In this document: piece by piece, positions 1 through 9,576 of the stretch | Numbering within the stretch: position 1 is the stretch's first letter | Layout: every line of letters begins with the position of its first letter | Assembly (NCBI RefSeq): GCF_900101615.1 | Contig: NZ_FMZX01000007.1 | Span: forward strand, 123,147-187,146 | Direction: 5' to 3' | DNA from: Belnapia rosea | GTDB taxonomy: Bacteria; Pseudomonadota; Alphaproteobacteria; Acetobacterales; Acetobacteraceae | DNA: 64,000 bases | Program-made: the position numbers and the translations under genes | Notes under the pieces: generated by a model | Database searches by the model: none | What the model was told of the DNA's origin: nothing | The model's input: the letters and a program-made list of their open reading frames with translations, nothing else

Positions 1-61
1 GCCTGGGCCTCGACGCGCACGCGCTGACCGCGGGCATCGCGGGGCCTCCGCCCCGCCACCC

Positions 62-334
62 TCAGTAGCGGTAATAGGGCCGTGGTGGCGGCGCGTAGCG
101 CGCCCGCGGCGGCGCGTAACGCGGCCGGTAGTAGCGGCGTGGCGGCGGCGCATAGTGGCGCCGGTAATAGGGCCGTGGCGGCGGCGGGGCGTAGTGGCGG
201 CGATACTGCACCGGCACCAGTGGTGAGGCTTCCGTCATGGCCAGGGCGGTGCCTGCTGGCCGGGCCGGGGCCGCGGAAGCCGCTCCGGACAGGAGCCCGA
301 GCCCGAGCAGGGTGGCGAGGATCAAGCGGCGCAT
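62..334 (-). CDS. small secreted Tyr/Pro/Arg-rich repeat protein
   Basis: Encodes 90 residues of unknown function. The N-terminus is a signal peptide: an MRR start, a leucine/glycine-rich core and an Ala-x-Ala type end near residue 22. The mature part is almost entirely short degenerate repeats of the form RRHYAPPPPRPYY and RPRYAPPR, so it is strongly basic and probably disordered or wall/envelope associated. The start is chosen because an AAGGAG ribosome site lies 7 bases upstream of the ATG and the signal peptide begins there. A longer in-frame reading upstream would put non-signal sequence in front. Such His/Tyr/Pro-rich exported proteins are common in alphaproteobacteria and have no assigned role. 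Confidence 0.7.
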   Translation of the reverse strand: MRRLILATLLGLGLLSGAASAAPARPAGTALAMTEASPLVPVQYRRHYAPPPPRPYYRRHYAPPPRRYYRPRYAPPRARYAPPPRPYYRY

Positions 335-450
335 GGCCAACTCCTTCGTGGTCGATGCGGCAACGCTCCACCCGGGGCAAGGCTGCATTCGGGCCATTCC
401 GCCGCAATCTCGGGGCAACACGTGACGCCGTGTGACAGGGCGGCCCCTCA

Positions 451-498
451 AGCAAACACCTCCGATCAGATGGAATAATTTGGTCGGAGGTATTTGCT
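451..498. repeat. 15-bp inverted repeat, possible terminator downstream of recJ
   Basis: Two 15-base arms (451-465 and 484-498) are complementary at 14 positions. The remaining pair is G-T/A-C, so a G-U wobble is possible in one RNA strand. They flank an 18-base AT-rich loop. The hairpin lies between the end of recJ and the start of the small repeat-protein gene, both on the minus strand, where a transcription terminator would be expected. There is no clear run of U after the stem on the minus strand, so an intrinsic terminator is only one reading. A small mobile palindrome is another. Confidence 0.5.
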
Positions 499-530
499 TT
501 ATCCGTGAGCCAGCGCGAACGGAAACCGCC

Positions 531-2306
531 CTAAGCAGACGGGACTGTCGCCGCATCCACCACATGCAGGCAGGCGGTCACCGTATCGTTCCAGCGCTCG
601 GCCCGGATCTGGCCGCAGAGATGCAGCGGCGTGCCCTGCCGGGCCAGCAGCGCCTCGGCCAGCGGCCCCTCCTTGGCGCGGAAGCAGATGGCCTTCAGCC
701 GCCCTCCCGCCTCGCCCTCGAGGAAGGCGCGGATGGTGTTGCCCTCCTTCCCCACCCGGTCGGCCCGCACCACCCGAGCCCGCGGCAGGACGAAGACCGG
801 CTCCTCATTGCCGGCGCCGAAGGGCGCCAGCCGCTCGACCTGGCAGGCGAGGTCCGTGGTGGCGGCCGGCACCGCGACGCTGCCCTCCACCACCAGGTCG
901 GCGGCACCCGGCAGCCCGCCCGCCTGGGCCAGGCGCTCGTCGAGGAAGGCATGCAGCTCCTCCCGCCGCCCGGCCAGGAAGCTGAAGCCGGCAGCCATGG
1001 CATGCCCGCCACCCGTCTCCAGCAGCCCCGCCTGCCGCGCGGCGATGACGGCCGCGCCGAGATCGACGCCGGGGACGGAGCGGCCGGAGCCCTTGGCCAG
1101 CCCGCCCGCCAGCCCGGCGACGCAGGCGGGCCGGTTGAACCGCTCCTTCACCCGCCCGGCGACGATGCCGACCACGCCTGGATGCCAGCCATCCCCGACG
1201 ACCAGCAGCACGGGGTGCCCGGCGGCATGCTGCGCCTCGGCCGCGGCGAAGGCAGCGCCCAGCACCTCAGCCTCAACCTCCTGCCGCCGCCGGTTCACCG
1301 CATCCAGGCGCTCGGCCATGGCCCGCGCCTCGACCGGGTCGTCGCAGAGCAGCAGCCGCATGCCGAGATCGGGCTCGTCCACCCGCCCGGCGGCATTGAT
1401 CCGCGGGCCGAGCACGAAGCCCAGGGAATGCGCCGTCGGCCCATCGCGCACCTGCCCGACATCGAGCAGCGCGGCGATGCCCGCCCGCCCGCGCCGGGCC
1501 ATCACCTTCAACCCCTGCGTCACCAGCGCCCGGTTGACGCCGGTGAGCGGCATCACGTCGCAGACGGTCGCCAGCGCCACCAGGTCGAGCAATTCGAGCG
1601 GCGAGGGTTCCGTCCCTTGGGCGAAATGCCCCGCCCGCCGCAGCGCCCGGTGCAGCGCGACCACAGCGAGGAAGGCAACCGCCGCGGCGCAGAGGTTGCG
1701 CAGGCCGGAGGTGCAGTCGAGCCGGTTGGGGTTCACCGCCGCGGCGATGCGCGGCACCGGCCCCTCCGACTTGTGGTGGTCGAGCACCACCACATCGGCC
1801 CGCCCCTCGGCGGCGGCCAGCGCCTCATGCGCCGCGATGCCGCAATCGACGCAGACGATCAGCGTCGCCCCGCGCTCGCAGAGGATGCGGATGGCGGCCG
1901 GGTTGGGGCCGTAGCCCTCCTTCAGCCGGTCCGGCACGTAGTGGCTGACGGTGCAGCCGAGGCGCCGCAGGGCGCGGACCATCAGCGCGCCGGAACAGGC
2001 GCCGTCCACGTCGTAATCGCCGAACACCGCCACCGTCTCGCCGGCGAGGACGGCCCGCGCCAGCCGCTCGGCGGCGGCATCCATGTCGATCAGCCGGGAC
2101 GGATCGGGCAGCAGGGCGCGCAGCGTCGGCTCGAGGAAGTCGCCGACACCCTCGAGCGGCACGCCGCGGGCCGCCAGCAGCCGGCCGACCAGCTCAGGCA
2201 GGCCGGCCCGCTGGGCGATGGCGAGGCCCAGCCGCGGCTCGGCCTCGCGCCAGACCCAGCGCCGGCCGGTCAGGCTGCGGCCAATGCCGAGAACAGGCTC
2301 GGCCAT
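531..2306 (-). CDS. recJ: single-stranded-DNA-specific exonuclease RecJ
   Basis: A 591-residue protein of the DHH phosphoesterase family, a 5'-to-3' single-strand exonuclease in RecF-pathway recombination and mismatch repair. Motif I DYDVDG is at residues 97-102, and the DHH signature appears as VVLDHH near residue 170. The DHHA1 domain follows with a GGGHAMAAG motif, and a C-terminal OB-like domain after that. Length fits bacterial RecJ. The ATG at 2306 was chosen because it follows the glpX stop by only 4 bases and starts the conserved region; longer readings run into glpX. It is the last gene of the run aminotransferase-hom-glpX-recJ, so it is probably co-transcribed with them. Confidence 0.95.
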   Translation of the reverse strand: MAEPVLGIGRSLTGRRWVWREAEPRLGLAIAQRAGLPELVGRLLAARGVPLEGVGDFLEPTLRALLPDPSRLIDMDAAAERLARAVLAGETVAVFGDYDVDGACSGALMVRALRRLGCTVSHYVPDRLKEGYGPNPAAIRILCERGATLIVCVDCGIAAHEALAAAEGRADVVVLDHHKSEGPVPRIAAAVNPNRLDCTSGLRNLCAAAVAFLAVVALHRALRRAGHFAQGTEPSPLELLDLVALATVCDVMPLTGVNRALVTQGLKVMARRGRAGIAALLDVGQVRDGPTAHSLGFVLGPRINAAGRVDEPDLGMRLLLCDDPVEARAMAERLDAVNRRRQEVEAEVLGAAFAAAEAQHAAGHPVLLVVGDGWHPGVVGIVAGRVKERFNRPACVAGLAGGLAKGSGRSVPGVDLGAAVIAARQAGLLETGGGHAMAAGFSFLAGRREELHAFLDERLAQAGGLPGAADLVVEGSVAVPAATTDLACQVERLAPFGAGNEEPVFVLPRARVVRADRVGKEGNTIRAFLEGEAGGRLKAICFRAKEGPLAEALLARQGTPLHLCGQIRAERWNDTVTACLHVVDAATVPSA

Positions 2307-2310
2307 GGTC

Positions 2311-3306
2311 TCAGCCGAAGAAGGGCATCGGCTTGCGGTCGAAGTTGTGATGGCCCTCGACATAGCGGACGGTGCCCGACTTGCTACGCATGACCATGGA
2401 ATGGGTGATGGCGCCGGTCGCGGTGCGCCGCACGCCGCGCAGCATCGGGCCGGTGGTGACGCCGGTGGCGGCGAACATCACGTCGCCCCGCGCCATCTCA
2501 TCGACGCTGTATTTCCGGTTCGGGTCGGTGATGCCCATGGTGCGGGCGCGCTCCACCTGCTCCTCATTCTCGAACAGGAGGCGGCCCTGCAGCTGGCCGC
2601 CGATGCAGCGCAGCGCCGCCGCCGCCAGCACGCCCTCCGGCGCGCCGCCCGAGCCGATATAGATGTCGATGCCCGTCTCCGGCTGGCTGACCGCGATGAC
2701 GCCCGAGACATCGCCGTCGCCGAGCAGGGTGATGCGCGCGCCCGCGGCCCGGCAGGCCTTGATCATCGCCTTGTGGCGGTCGCGGTCGAGGGTGCAGACC
2801 ATGAGGTCGCCCACCTCACACTGCTTCGCCTGGGCCAGGGCGCGGAGGTTCTCCTCGACCGAGGCGTCGAGATCGACCAGCCCCTCCGGGAAGCCAGGCC
2901 CGATGGCGATCTTGTCCATGTAGATGTCGGGGGCGTGGAGGAAGCCCCCCTTCTCGGCAAGCGCCAGGGTGGCGATCGCGTTCGGGCCGCCCTTGGCGGT
3001 GATGGAGGTGCCCTCCAGCGGATCGACCGCGATATCCACCTCCGGCCCGCCGAGGCCGATCTTCTCGCCGATATAGAGCATCGGCGCCTCGTCCATCTCG
3101 CCCTCGCCGATCACCACCACGCCGCTGACGGCGACGGTGTCGAAGGCCTTGCGCATGGCGTCCACCGCGGCGCCGTCGGCGGCGTTCTTGTCGCCCCGGC
3201 CGATCCAGCGGGAGGCGGCGATGGCCCCGGCCTCGGTCACCCGCACCAGCTCCAGCGCCAGGTTGCGGTCGACGACCTTGCCGTGGGTGGCCTCGATTGC
3301 TGCCAT
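2311..3306 (-). CDS. glpX: class II fructose-1,6-bisphosphatase GlpX
   Basis: A 331-residue, metal-dependent, lithium-sensitive phosphatase that converts fructose 1,6-bisphosphate to fructose 6-phosphate in gluconeogenesis and, in some relatives, the Calvin cycle. Diagnostic sequence includes IGEGEMDEAPM, the metal-binding VDPLEGT motif near residue 95, and the substrate loop around GSGGAPEGVLAA. Length and ends match the family, and no residues appear to be missing. It lies 63 bases after hom and 4 bases before recJ on the same strand, an order I associate with Rhodospirillales relatives, so one operon is likely. Confidence 0.95.
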   Translation of the reverse strand: MAAIEATHGKVVDRNLALELVRVTEAGAIAASRWIGRGDKNAADGAAVDAMRKAFDTVAVSGVVVIGEGEMDEAPMLYIGEKIGLGGPEVDIAVDPLEGTSITAKGGPNAIATLALAEKGGFLHAPDIYMDKIAIGPGFPEGLVDLDASVEENLRALAQAKQCEVGDLMVCTLDRDRHKAMIKACRAAGARITLLGDGDVSGVIAVSQPETGIDIYIGSGGAPEGVLAAAALRCIGGQLQGRLLFENEEQVERARTMGITDPNRKYSVDEMARGDVMFAATGVTTGPMLRGVRRTATGAITHSMVMRSKSGTVRYVEGHHNFDRKPMPFFG

Positions 3307-3369
3307 GGTCTGCTTCCTTGTCGTCCTAAAGCCTGTGCCGCTTCTGCCGCGGCGGAGTCGCGGGTGATC

Positions 3370-4719
3370 CTACAGCGGCTCGACGCGGATGAGCGCGGGC
3401 TTCTCCAGCACGGAATCGAGCGCGGCGATCCGCGCCAGCGCCGCCCGCATCGCCGCCTCCTCGCAATCATGCGTGGTCAGCACCACCGGCACCGCCTCGC
3501 CCGGCGCCCGGCCGCGCTGCAGCATCGATTCGAGGCTGATCGCCTCGTCGCGCAGGATGCCGGTGACATCGGCGATGACGCCGGGCCGGTCGAGCACCAT
3601 CAGCCGCAGGTAGTAGGCGCCACAATGCCGGTCCATCGGCACCGAGGGTGCTGCGTCCAGCGCCCCGCTGGCCGCGCCCCAGACCGGCGTGTGCCGGCCC
3701 CGCGCCAGGTCGATCAGGTCGGCGGCCACGGCGCTGGCGGTCGGCCCCGCCCCGGCCCCTCGGCCCTCCAGCATGACCCGGCCGACGAAATCGCCCTCCG
3801 CCACCACCGCGTTGAACACGCCATCCACCCGCGCGATGGGTGCGGCCACCGGCACCATGCAGGGATGCACCCGCGCCGAGATCCCCGCCGCGTCGCGGCT
3901 GGCGATGCCGAGCAGCTTGATCCGGTAGCCGAGCTCGCCCGCGAGCGCGATGTCGAGCGCCGTCACCTCGCGGATGCCCTCGACATGCACGGCGCCGAAT
4001 TCCACCGGCCGGCCGAAGGCAAGCGCGGCCAGGATCGCCAGCTTGTGCGCCGCGTCGATGCCGTCGATATCGAAGGAGGGGTCGGCCTCGGCATAGCCAA
4101 GCGCCTGCGCCTCGGCCAGCACCTCGGCGAATTCCCGCCCCTGCTCGCGCATCACGGTGAGGATGTAGTTGCAGGTACCATTGAGGATGCCGGCGACGCG
4201 GCGGATGCGGTTGCCCGCCAGCCCCTCGCGCAGCCCCTTGATGGCCGGGATGCCGCCCGCCACGGCGGCCTCGAAGGCCAGCGGCACGCCACGGGCCTCG
4301 GCGAGTTCGGCAATGGCCGCGCCATGCACCGCGAGCAGCGCCTTGTTGGCGGTGACCACCGGCTTGCCAGCGGCAATGGCCGCCTCGACCAGGGCCCGAG
4401 CCGGCCCGTCGCTGCCGCCGATCAGCTCGACGACGACATCCGTGCCGGGGTCCGCGGCCAGCGCCACCGGGTCGTCATACCAGCGCAGGCCATCGAGGGG
4501 CACGCCCCGGTCCCGCCCGCGCGTCCGGGCGGAGACGGCGCCGACCGTGACCGGCCGCCCGGCCCGCGCCGCGACGATATCGGCATTCTCGGAGAGCAGC
4601 TTGAGGAGGCCGGCGCCGACCGTCCCGAGGCCGGCGACCGCAACCGAGAGAGGCTTATGCTCAGGACGCGGCTGACTCACGCTCCCGGCCTGCGGCCGTC
4701 CACGATCAGACGCGCTCAT
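3370..4719 (-). CDS. hom: homoserine dehydrogenase
   Basis: A 449-residue NAD(P)-dependent enzyme reducing aspartate semialdehyde to homoserine on the way to threonine, methionine and isoleucine. A Rossmann motif GLGTVGAGLL begins near residue 28. The catalytic region contains NGTCNYIL and DPSFDIDGIDAAHK. A C-terminal ACT domain from about residue 365 (DRPGVIADVTGILRDEAI) predicts feedback control by threonine. The start codon overlaps the upstream aminotransferase stop as ATGA (4716-4719), which argues for translational coupling and fixes the start. The first 25 residues are a poorly conserved extension. Confidence 0.95.
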   Translation of the reverse strand: MSASDRGRPQAGSVSQPRPEHKPLSVAVAGLGTVGAGLLKLLSENADIVAARAGRPVTVGAVSARTRGRDRGVPLDGLRWYDDPVALAADPGTDVVVELIGGSDGPARALVEAAIAAGKPVVTANKALLAVHGAAIAELAEARGVPLAFEAAVAGGIPAIKGLREGLAGNRIRRVAGILNGTCNYILTVMREQGREFAEVLAEAQALGYAEADPSFDIDGIDAAHKLAILAALAFGRPVEFGAVHVEGIREVTALDIALAGELGYRIKLLGIASRDAAGISARVHPCMVPVAAPIARVDGVFNAVVAEGDFVGRVMLEGRGAGAGPTASAVAADLIDLARGRHTPVWGAASGALDAAPSVPMDRHCGAYYLRLMVLDRPGVIADVTGILRDEAISLESMLQRGRAPGEAVPVVLTTHDCEEAAMRAALARIAALDSVLEKPALIRVEPL

Positions 4720-5936
4720 GCCGAGACCTGCTCCTTCTCGGCCGCCACGGGGCCGAGATTGTCGCCCTGGAGGAAGCTGCGGATGCCGCGGAGCGCCTGG
4801 CGGATGCGCTGGTTGTTCTCGACCAGGGCGATGCGGACATGCCCGTCGCCATGCTCGCCGAAGCCGAGGCCCGGCGCGACCGCCACCTTGGCCCGCGCCA
4901 GCAGCAGCTTGCTGAACTCGACGCTGCCGAGATGACGGAATTTCTCCGGAATCGGCGCCCAGAGGAACATCGAGCCCTCGGGCGAGGGTGTCTCCCACCC
5001 CGCCTGGCGCAGCCCCTTCACCAGCAGGTCCCGCCGCTCGCGGTAGAGCGTCCGCATCTCGGCCACCGTATCCTGCGGCCCGTTCAGCGCGGCGGCGGCG
5101 GCGATCTGGATCGGCGCGAAGGCGCCATAGTCCAGGTAGGACTTCACCCGCGTCAGCGCCCCGATCAGCCGCTCATTGCCGGCGGCGAAGCCCATCCGCC
5201 AGCCCGGCATGTTGTAGGTCTTGGAGAGCGAGGTGAACTCCACCGTGACATCCTTCGCCCCCTCCACCTGCAGCACGGAGGGCGGCGGGACGCTGCCGAA
5301 ATAGAGCTCGGCATAGGCGAGGTCGGAGAGGATGAAGAGCTCATGCCGGCGGCAGAGCGCCACCAGGTCGCGGTAGAATTCGATGCTGGCGAGATGGGCG
5401 GTCGGGTTCGAGGGGAAATTGACGATGACCGCCGTCGGCTTCGGCACGGAATGCCGGACGGCCCGGTCGATCGCCGCCAGCATCTCGTCATCCGGCGTAC
5501 AGGGCAGGCTGCGGACGGAGGCGCCGGCGATGATGAAGCCGAATTGGTGGATCGGGTAGGAGGGGTTCGGCACCAGGATGGTGTCGCCCGGGCTGCTGAT
5601 CGCCTGGGCGAGGTTGGCCAGCCCCTCCTTGCTGCCGAGGGTCGCCACCACCTCCCGCTCCGGGTCGAGCTTCACGCCGAAGCGGCGGTCGTAATAGCCG
5701 GCCAGCGCCCGCCGCAGCCCGGGGATGCCCTTCGACATCGAGTAGCGGTGCGTCCGCGGGTCCTGCACCGCCTCGATCAGCTTGGCGACGATATGGGGTG
5801 GCGTCGGGCTGTCCGGGTTGCCCATGCCGAGATCCACGATGTCCTCTGCGGCTGCACGGGCCCGGGCCTTGGCGGCATTCACTTCCGCGAAGACATAGGG
5901 TGGCAGGCGGCGGATTCGGTGGAATTCCTCGGTCAT
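4716..5936 (-). CDS. PLP-dependent class I/II aminotransferase (AlaC / LL-DAP aminotransferase-like)
   Basis: A 406-residue fold-type I aminotransferase. The cofactor lysine lies in SLSKTYNMPGWRMGF. Other family marks are the N-terminal DLGMGNPDSPTP, the NPSYPIHQ substrate loop, NFPSNPTA, and the C-terminal arginine in VRIALVEN. Sequences of this type are annotated as AlaC-like glutamate-pyruvate aminotransferase or LL-diaminopimelate aminotransferase, and sequence alone does not decide. It heads the operon ending in recJ and overlaps hom by 4 bases, which fits a role in aspartate-family amino acid metabolism. Confidence 0.9.
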   Translation of the reverse strand: MTEEFHRIRRLPPYVFAEVNAAKARARAAAEDIVDLGMGNPDSPTPPHIVAKLIEAVQDPRTHRYSMSKGIPGLRRALAGYYDRRFGVKLDPEREVVATLGSKEGLANLAQAISSPGDTILVPNPSYPIHQFGFIIAGASVRSLPCTPDDEMLAAIDRAVRHSVPKPTAVIVNFPSNPTAHLASIEFYRDLVALCRRHELFILSDLAYAELYFGSVPPPSVLQVEGAKDVTVEFTSLSKTYNMPGWRMGFAAGNERLIGALTRVKSYLDYGAFAPIQIAAAAALNGPQDTVAEMRTLYRERRDLLVKGLRQAGWETPSPEGSMFLWAPIPEKFRHLGSVEFSKLLLARAKVAVAPGLGFGEHGDGHVRIALVENNQRIRQALRGIRSFLQGDNLGPVAAEKEQVSA

Positions 5937-6046
5937 CGACTTGGGTCCGATCGGGTTGCGCCGGGCCAGAGGGCTGCCCGGCCCGCCCCTATAGCCGGTT
6001 GCGCCCGCTGCCGCGAGGTCCGCCTGGCGCAGATGGGGCGGCGGAG

Positions 6047-6616
6047 CTAGGGGCGCAGCTCAGGCCGTGGTGGCGGGCCCAGCAGGTCGGGCGGCGGCGG
6101 GGCGGGGGCCAGGTCCGGCATGGCGGGCGGCGCCGGCTCCGGCGCGGCAGCCGGCCCCCCACCCTGCGGCGGCCGGGCCCGCGGCGCGGTGTCGCTCCCC
6201 CGCGGCGCGGTGTCGCTCCAGGGAATGGCGGGGGCGCCGGCCAGCGAGGCCCGGGCGGGCGGTGAGGCCGGGATGGCCGGGTCGCCCGGGGCGGCCTGAC
6301 CCGGCCGCGCCGGCACGGCGCGCGGCGCCAGCGCCGCCCGTGACTGCTCCCGGTTGGCGACAAGGGCGGCCGAGATCGCATCCCGCACCTCGGGCGGCGG
6401 CCGCTCCGGCCGCGGCGGGACGCTGGCGAGGTTGGGCCGCCCCCGGTCCAGCCCCGGCGGCGGCGGGCGGCCCTCATCGACCGCGCCGGTGACGGTGCGA
6501 TAGATCTCCACCGGGTTGACTGCCTTCGGGATGGTACAGCCGGCCAGGGCCGGCAGCATGGCCAGGGTCAGGACCTGTGGCATGCACGCTCCCGCCCGGA
6601 ACCTCACATGCCGCAT
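6047..6616 (-). CDS. proline-rich outer-membrane lipoprotein, unknown function
   Basis: A 189-residue protein with a lipoprotein signal: basic start MRHVRFR, hydrophobic stretch, and lipobox LAGC at about residue 27, followed by Thr rather than Asp, so outer-membrane sorting is likely. The rest is dominated by Pro, Ala and Arg with no recognised domain and looks disordered. It contains a repeated WSDTAPRGSDTAPR segment. The chosen ATG has GGAGG 8 bases upstream and gives a well-charged signal start. An ATG at 6583 with GGGAG 5 bases upstream is a real alternative and would leave a shorter signal. It is divergent from phaC. Confidence 0.6.
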   Translation of the reverse strand: MRHVRFRAGACMPQVLTLAMLPALAGCTIPKAVNPVEIYRTVTGAVDEGRPPPPGLDRGRPNLASVPPRPERPPPEVRDAISAALVANREQSRAALAPRAVPARPGQAAPGDPAIPASPPARASLAGAPAIPWSDTAPRGSDTAPRARPPQGGGPAAAPEPAPPAMPDLAPAPPPPDLLGPPPRPELRP

Positions 6617-6727
6617 CGATACCGCCTCCATTCCATGCCCTGGTTAACGCGGAATGGCCTGGCGGGAAAGCAACCCCGGGCCCGCAGCAGGGTTGGAGCC
6701 TACCACCCGCCAAGGGTAGGATGCGCC

Positions 6728-8542
6728 ATGGCCGAAGAAAAAATACCTGACAACAATCAATTCCGGCTGCCCGACCCGGCGCTGGTCACCCGCACCATGT
6801 CCGAGGTCGCCGAGCGCGGCCAGCGGATCGTGGCGGATTTCCTCAAGCGCCAGTCGGAATCGGGCACCGCCACGCCCGACCCGCTGAATATCGGCGGCGC
6901 CTTCCTCGAAATGACGACCCGGCTGATGGCGAACCCCGCCCGGCTGGTCCAGGCCCAGCTCGGCTTCTGGCAGGACTACCTGACCCTCTGGCAGAACACC
7001 GCCCGCCGCATGCTGGGCGAGACATCCCAGCCGGTCATCGCCGAGGATCCGCGCGACCGCCGCTTCAAGGACGAGGCCTGGCGCGAGAACGAGGTCTTCG
7101 ACTTCATCAAGCAGTCCTACCTGCTCAGCGCCCGCTACTTCCAGACCGTCGTCGGCAGCGTCGAGGGGCTGGACCAGAAGGCGGCGCAGAAGGTCGACTT
7201 CTACACGCGGCAATTCGTCGATGCGATGAGCCCCTCCAATTTCCTCCTCACCAACCCGGAGGTGCTGCGCAAGACCGCCGAGACGGGTGGCGAGAACCTT
7301 CTGAAGGGCCTCTCCCACCTGCTCGCCGACCTCGAGCGCGGCAAGGGCAAGCTCCGCATCCGCATGACGGATGACAGCAAGTTCCGCGTCGGCGAGAACA
7401 TCGCGGTCACGCCCGGCAAGGTCGTCTACCAGAACGACCTGATGCAGCTGATCCAGTACGCGCCGACGACCGAGACGGTGCTGCGGCGCCCGCTGGTGAT
7501 CTTCCCGCCCTGGATCAACAAGTTCTACATCCTCGACCTGCGGCCGAAGAACTCCTTCGTCAAATGGGCGACCGACCAGGGCCATACGGTCTTCGTCGTC
7601 TCCTGGGTGAACCCGGACGAGCACCTCGCCGAGAAGGGCTTCGACGACTACATGCACGAGGGCGTCTATGCCGCCCTCGACGCCATCGAGCAGGCGACCG
7701 GCGAGCGGCAGGTCAACGCCATCGGCTACTGCCTCGGCGGCACGCTGCTGGCGACGACGCTGGCGCATATGGCGGCCAAGCGCGACACCCGCGTCAAGAC
7801 CGCCACCTACTTCGTCACCATGACCGATTTCGAGGAAGCCGGGGAGCTCAGCGTCTTCATCGACGAGGAGCAGCTGCGCGGCCTCGAGGAGAAGATGCAG
7901 CAGCGCGGCTATCTCGAGGGCCGCGAGATGGCGACGACCTTCAACATGCTCCGCGCCAACGACCTCATCTGGTCCTTCGTCGTCAACAACTACCTGCTGG
8001 GACAGGAGCCCTTCCCCTTCGACCTGCTCTACTGGAACGACGATTCCACGCGGATGCCGGCGAAGATGCACAGCTTCTACCTGCGCCGCATGTACCAGCA
8101 GAACGACCTGGTGAAGCCGGGCGAGCTCGACCTGCTGGGCGTGAAGATCGACCTGCGCAAGATCAAGGTGCCGAGCTACATGATCTCGACGCGCGAGGAC
8201 CATATCGCGCCCTGGAAATCGACCTACCGCGCGACGCAGATCTATGGCGGCCCGATCCGCTTCGTCCTCGCCGCCTCCGGCCATATCGCCGGCATCGTGA
8301 ACCCGCCGGGCAGCGGCAAGTACAGCCACTGGGTGAATGAGAACCTGCCGCCCGACCCGGAGGCCTGGTTCGGCGGTGCGACCGAGCTGGCCGGCTCCTG
8401 GTGGCCGGACTGGCAGCGCTGGGTGACCTCGCAGGACAAGGGAGCGAAGGAGCAGGTGCCCGCCCGCATCCCCGGCTCCGGCGCCCTGCCGGCGCTCGAG
8501 GATGCGCCCGGCAGCTACGTCAAGGTGCTCGGCGCCGACTGA
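6728..8542 (+). CDS. phaC: class I poly(3-hydroxyalkanoate) synthase
   Basis: A 604-residue polymerase that joins (R)-3-hydroxyacyl-CoA units into storage polyester at the granule surface. The PHA-synthase N-terminal domain covers roughly residues 70-250, and an alpha/beta-hydrolase domain follows. The catalytic triad is visible: Cys335 in the lipase-like box GYCLGG, Asp491 in DHIAPW and His519 in [11 protein letters not shown]. The full-length single-subunit form indicates class I, not III or IV. The ATG at 6728 begins [10 protein letters not shown] after an AAGGGTAGG element; longer upstream readings lack support. No phaA, phaB or phasin is adjacent. Its 3' end overlaps a convergent ABC ATPase gene by 28 bases. 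Confidence 0.95.
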   Translation: MAEEKIPDNNQFRLPDPALVTRTMSEVAERGQRIVADFLKRQSESGTATPDPLNIGGAFLEMTTRLMANPARLVQAQLGFWQDYLTLWQNTARRMLGETSQPVIAEDPRDRRFKDEAWRENEVFDFIKQSYLLSARYFQTVVGSVEGLDQKAAQKVDFYTRQFVDAMSPSNFLLTNPEVLRKTAETGGENLLKGLSHLLADLERGKGKLRIRMTDDSKFRVGENIAVTPGKVVYQNDLMQLIQYAPTTETVLRRPLVIFPPWINKFYILDLRPKNSFVKWATDQGHTVFVVSWVNPDEHLAEKGFDDYMHEGVYAALDAIEQATGERQVNAIGYCLGGTLLATTLAHMAAKRDTRVKTATYFVTMTDFEEAGELSVFIDEEQLRGLEEKMQQRGYLEGREMATTFNMLRANDLIWSFVVNNYLLGQEPFPFDLLYWNDDSTRMPAKMHSFYLRRMYQQNDLVKPGELDLLGVKIDLRKIKVPSYMISTREDHIAPWKSTYRATQIYGGPIRFVLAASGHIAGIVNPPGSGKYSHWVNENLPPDPEAWFGGATELAGSWWPDWQRWVTSQDKGAKEQVPARIPGSGALPALEDAPGSYVKVLGAD

Positions 8543-9576
8543 GTGGGCTTCCGTTCCGCGAACAGCGCCAGCCGCCGCGCCGCGATGGGCGAAAGCCCCT
8601 CGCCCGCCAGCGCCTCCACCGGCGGCAGCGCGGCGGCGAAGTGGCAGGCGCTGCGATGCCCGGGCGCCACCTCCACATCCGGCGGCTCCACCTCGCGGCA
8701 GATGGCCTCGGCATGCGGGCAGCGGGTGTGGAAGCGGCAGCCGGGCGGCGGGTTGAGCGGGCTCGGCACGTCGCCGCCGAGCGGCTTCACCATCCCCCGC
8801 CGCCGCGGATCGGGCTGCGGGATGGCCGAGAGCAGCGCCCGCGTATAGGGATGCCGCGGATTGGCGAAGAGGCTGCGCTTGTCCGCCACCTCCATGATGC
8901 GGCCGAGATACATCACCGCCACCCGGTCCGCCATGTGCTTCACCACCGCCAGGTCATGGGCGATGAACAGGTAGGCGAGGCCGAGCCGCGCCTGCAGGTC
9001 CTTCAGCAGGTTCACCACCTGCGCCTGGATCGAGACGTCGAGCGCCGAAACCGGCTCGTCGCAGATGATGAGCGCCGGCTGCACCGCCAGCGCCCGGGCG
9101 ATGCCGATCCGTTGCCGCTGACCGCCGCTGAACTCATGCGGGAAGCGCCCCGCCTGCCAGGCCGCCAGCCCGACCAGCCCCAGCAGCTCCCGCACCCGCG
9201 CCGCGCGGCTGGCGGCATCGCCGATGCCATGGACGATGAGCGGCTCGGCGATCGCCTCCCCCACCGTCAGCCGCGGGTTGAGGCTGGCATAGGGGTCCTG
9301 GAAGATGATCTGCGCCTGCCGCCGCATCCGCCGCATCGCGCCGCCGGACAGGCCGGTGATGTCGGTGCCGTCGATCCGCACCCGCCCCGCCGTCGGCTCG
9401 ATCAGCCGCAGCGCCAGCCGCGCGGTGGTCGACTTCCCGCAGCCGCTCTCACCCACCAGCGCCAGCGTCTCGCCCCGGCCGAGGGCGAAGGAGACGCCGT
9501 CCACCGCCCGCACCGTGCCGCCCTTCACCGCCCAGTGCCGGGCCAGCCCCTCGACCTCCAGCAGCGGCGCGCTCAT
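8515..9576 (-). CDS. peptide/amide ABC importer, ATPase subunit (DppF/OppF type)
   Basis: A 353-residue ABC ATPase. Walker A GESGCGKS is at residues 42-49, a Q-loop follows in [10 protein letters not shown], the signature is FSGGQRQR and Walker B is LIICDEP with the D-loop SALDVS. The C-terminal oligopeptide/dipeptide extension has the cysteine-rich [14 protein letters not shown], typical of Dpp/Opp ATPases. It is the last gene of a seven-gene operon and overlaps the preceding ATPase gene as ATGA. Its last codons overlap the end of phaC on the other strand. Confidence 0.93.
   Translation of the reverse strand: MSAPLLEVEGLARHWAVKGGTVRAVDGVSFALGRGETLALVGESGCGKSTTARLALRLIEPTAGRVRIDGTDITGLSGGAMRRMRRQAQIIFQDPYASLNPRLTVGEAIAEPLIVHGIGDAASRAARVRELLGLVGLAAWQAGRFPHEFSGGQRQRIGIARALAVQPALIICDEPVSALDVSIQAQVVNLLKDLQARLGLAYLFIAHDLAVVKHMADRVAVMYLGRIMEVADKRSLFANPRHPYTRALLSAIPQPDPRRRGMVKPLGGDVPSPLNPPPGCRFHTRCPHAEAICREVEPPDVEVAPGHRSACHFAAALPPVEALAGEGLSPIAARRLALFAERKPTQSAPSTLT

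Noticed and set aside
3..68. Possible C-terminus of a plus-strand gene entering from the left edge
   Set aside because: Only about 21 codons are visible and no motif supports it.
432..2393. Long open frames on the plus strand opposite recJ, glpX and hom (for example 653 and 950 codons)
   Set aside because: They are GC-rich shadow frames of clear genes; they are rich in Arg, His, Gln and Gly, have no domains and no ribosome sites.
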